From: Acidobacteriaceae bacterium TAA 166
Lineage (GTDB): Bacteria > Acidobacteriota > Terriglobia > Terriglobales > Acidobacteriaceae
Assembly: GCA_000421065.1 (NCBI GenBank)
Contig: ATWD01000001.1
Coordinates: forward strand, 4,270,001-4,334,000
Direction: 5' to 3'
Length of the DNA: 64,000 bases
Of the stretch, positions 62,430-64,000 are shown in pieces (position 1 is the stretch's first letter; each line of letters opens with the position of its first letter). Both the position numbers and the translations under genes were made by a program. The notes below the pieces were generated by a model that was given only the letters and a program-made list of their open reading frames with translations, made no database searches and was not told where the DNA came from.

Positions 62430-62562
62430 GCGCTGCCGCGTCGGCCCACTGCGCATGGAGCGGTCACTTCGTGACGTGTATGTCGGCTTCGCTCAGGGCC
62501 GCGAACCGAAGGGGATATACACGAAGTGGGCGCCCCACGCGCAGTAGCCCGGCCGGCCATGT
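62430..62562. repeat. family A repeat, medium copy
   Basis: GCGCTGCCGCGTCGGCCCAC, then GCGGTCACTTCGTGACGTGT, and an end of CCCCACGCGCAGTAGCCCGG. It lies between the aldo/keto reductase stop and the amidase start. Confidence 0.8.
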
Positions 62563-62571
62563 TTCGTTCGT

Positions 62572-63633
62572 TTATTTTTTATCGGACATGCGCGGAACGG
62601 TTCGGGCTACGGGCTCGAGGCGGTTGGAGCTCTGGAAGGGGAGCATCCAGCCGGGGTACTCGGGCGGAAGGGCGCTGACCTCGTCGAGCTGCTTCATCTC
62701 GTCGGGGGTGAGCTTGAGGTCGACGGCGGCGATGTTGTCTTCGAGCTGGTCGAGGCGCTTGGCTCCGATGATGACGGAGGTGACGAAGGGCTTGGCCAGA
62801 ACGTAGGCGAGGGAGATGCGCGCGGGGCTGCAGTCGTGCGCCTTGGCGATGGGGGCCATGACGTCGAGGATGCGCCAGGCGCGCTCCTTGTCGACGAGGG
62901 GGAAGTCGAAGTCGGAGCGGCGGGAGTCGGCGGGTTTCTGGTTTTCGCGGGAGAACTTGCCGGAGAGCAGGCCTCCGGCGAGGGGACTCCAGACGAGGAG
63001 GCCGGTCTTTTCGGCTTCGAGGAGAGGGACGAGGTCGCGCTCGAGGTCGCGGCCGGCGATGGAGTAGTAGGCCTGCAGGGTATCGATGCGGGCGAGGTCT
63101 TTGAACTGGGAGATGCCGAGGGCCTTGGCGATCTTCCAGGCCTGCCAGTTGGAGACGCCGATGTAGCGGACCTTGCCCTGCTGGACGAGGGCGTCGAGGG
63201 CGCGCAGGGTCTCTTCGACGGGGGTGATGGAGTCGTTGCCGTGGATCTGGTAGAGGTCGATGTGGTCGGTCTGGAGGCGGCGGAGGCTGGCTTCGACGGC
63301 GTCCATGATGTGGCCGCGGGAGGCTCCGACGTCGTTGCGGCCCTGGCCGGTGCGGCCGAAGACCTTAGTGGCGAGGATGACGTTGCTGCGGGGGATGTTG
63401 AGATTTTTGAGGGACTGGCCGAGGGCCTTTTCGCTTTCGCCTTCGGAGTAGACGTCGGCGGTGTCGAAGAAGTTGATGCCGGCGTCGAGGGAGGCCTTGA
63501 CGAGCTGGTCGGCTCCGGCCTGGTCGACGGTGCCGATGGCGCGGAACATGCCGGCGCCGCCGTGGAAGGTCATGGTTCCGAAACAGAGGGTCGAGACTAG
63601 CAGGCCGGTATCGCCAAGTGTCTTGTATTGCAT
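62572..63633 (-). CDS. aldo/keto reductase
   Basis: This 353-residue NADPH-dependent TIM-barrel oxidoreductase from ATG 63633 has the catalytic tetrad Asp57, Tyr62 (FDTADVYSEGESE), Lys90 (LATKVFG) and His131 (LYQIHGND). The cofactor end has VIIGAKRLDQLEDN. It resembles the YajO/YghZ-like group. Substrate unknown. Confidence 0.92.
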   Translation of the reverse strand: MQYKTLGDTGLLVSTLCFGTMTFHGGAGMFRAIGTVDQAGADQLVKASLDAGINFFDTADVYSEGESEKALGQSLKNLNIPRSNVILATKVFGRTGQGRNDVGASRGHIMDAVEASLRRLQTDHIDLYQIHGNDSITPVEETLRALDALVQQGKVRYIGVSNWQAWKIAKALGISQFKDLARIDTLQAYYSIAGRDLERDLVPLLEAEKTGLLVWSPLAGGLLSGKFSRENQKPADSRRSDFDFPLVDKERAWRILDVMAPIAKAHDCSPARISLAYVLAKPFVTSVIIGAKRLDQLEDNIAAVDLKLTPDEMKQLDEVSALPPEYPGWMLPFQSSNRLEPVARTVPRMSDKK

Positions 63634-63925
63634 GGGAGGTTCTTCTGGGCCGAGAGAGTCGGCGGATGATGGGTTAGATGGCTTGCGGCAAAGGTTCGAT
63701 GATTTCCGGGGAGGGTTCAAGGCCTGTAGGACAAATGACGGAGAGATGAAGAAAACCTACTCCAGCACAGGCCGGAATATCTTTTTTCGCTGTGTAAATT
63801 TCTGATACGTTTGAGACAGGTCCTCTGCCCACGCCGCCAGCGGATTCTTTCATCTGATAGCCCCCAAACCATTCTGTCAGCCGACCACGCCAGTCGTGTA
63901 TCTCATTTGCCGAAGGAGTAAGACG
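63634..63925. other. divergent intergenic region, 292 bp
   Basis: It lies between the aldo/keto reductase (leftward) and the truncated gene at the right edge. No distinctive element was found apart from GAAGGAG at 63912-63918 before the TTG start. Confidence 0.4.
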
Positions 63926-64000
63926 TTGAGTGAATTTCGTGATTATCTGGAACTTTCTTACGCAGAACTGGAGGACCTGAACCTGCAGGCCAAGGAGCAG
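63926..64000 (+). CDS. start of a gene, possibly glutamine synthetase (partial)
   Basis: The first 25 codons run to the edge, from a TTG preceded by GAAGGAG at 8 bases. The peptide (SEFRDYLELSYAELEDLNLQ, then AKEQ) recalls the N-terminus of glutamine synthetases of Acidobacteriota as I remember them. This is a weak identification on 25 residues. Confidence 0.4.
   Translation, partial: MSEFRDYLELSYAELEDLNLQAKEQ

Overview
The window reads as chromosome of a Gram-negative soil bacterium of the Acidobacteriota (Terriglobia, Granulicella/Edaphobacter/Terriglobus type). This rests on the flavour of the proteins, a Pal lipoprotein with an inserted Ig-like domain, a PEP-CTERM protein, a Tat-exported mannonate dehydratase-like enzyme and three families of dispersed intergenic repeats. 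It is an inference, because no rRNA or other marker gene is present.

Layout. (1) Bases 1-11.6 kb look like an accessory region: less GC-rich than the rest, with decayed genes. It opens with the end of a type VI secretion cluster (the last codons of tssG, then tssH/clpV) and a small protein with a clan CD (C80/caspase-like) His/Cys pattern, a candidate T6SS-linked protease. Next come a VOC protein, a chimeric nikR remnant, an AraC regulator, an SDR, a frameshifted cupin gene, a berberine-bridge-type FAD oxidase, a DinB protein and a decayed RND efflux pump. (2) From carA at 11.72 kb the sequence becomes GC-rich and mostly housekeeping: carA-carB, then a DapA-like protein that lacks the usual catalytic Lys and Tyr. 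(3) 17.8-28.4 kb holds a Tol-Pal system split into three blocks (tolQ-tolR-tolA/tonB, tolB-pal, cpoB) by opposite-strand genes: a mannonate dehydratase-like gene flanked by repeat copies, an alpha/beta hydrolase and a PEP-CTERM protein. (4) 28.6-36.9 kb: a PAS histidine kinase, hemW, L-threonine aldolase, a CHASE3 kinase with a receiver protein, then phoB-phoR. (5) 37.1-41.6 kb: pstS-pstC-pstA-pstB-phoU, directly after phoBR, giving a complete phosphate sensing and uptake module. (6) 42.1-48.5 kb: an AddAB-type recombination helicase-nuclease. (7) 48.6-63.6 kb: a CusF-SCO fusion, a small membrane protein, an ABC exporter, an acyltransferase, an oligopeptidase B-like S9 peptidase, a glycosyltransferase-TylF methyltransferase fusion, a DUF3455 protein, a sugar MFS transporter, DinB, cupin, a carbamoylputrescine amidase-like nitrilase and an aldo/keto reductase. 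The window ends in the first 25 codons of what may be glutamine synthetase.

The most unusual structural feature is a family of at least eleven palindromic intergenic repeats (about 33 to 235 bp) between 16 and 63 kb. None was seen in the first 16 kb. Full copies can fold into hairpins with arms of about 80 nt. One copy has become the 3' end of hemW, and two flank the dehydratase gene that interrupts the Tol-Pal cluster. A second (B) and third (C) family occur twice each. No rRNA, tRNA, CRISPR array or insertion sequence transposase was recognised.
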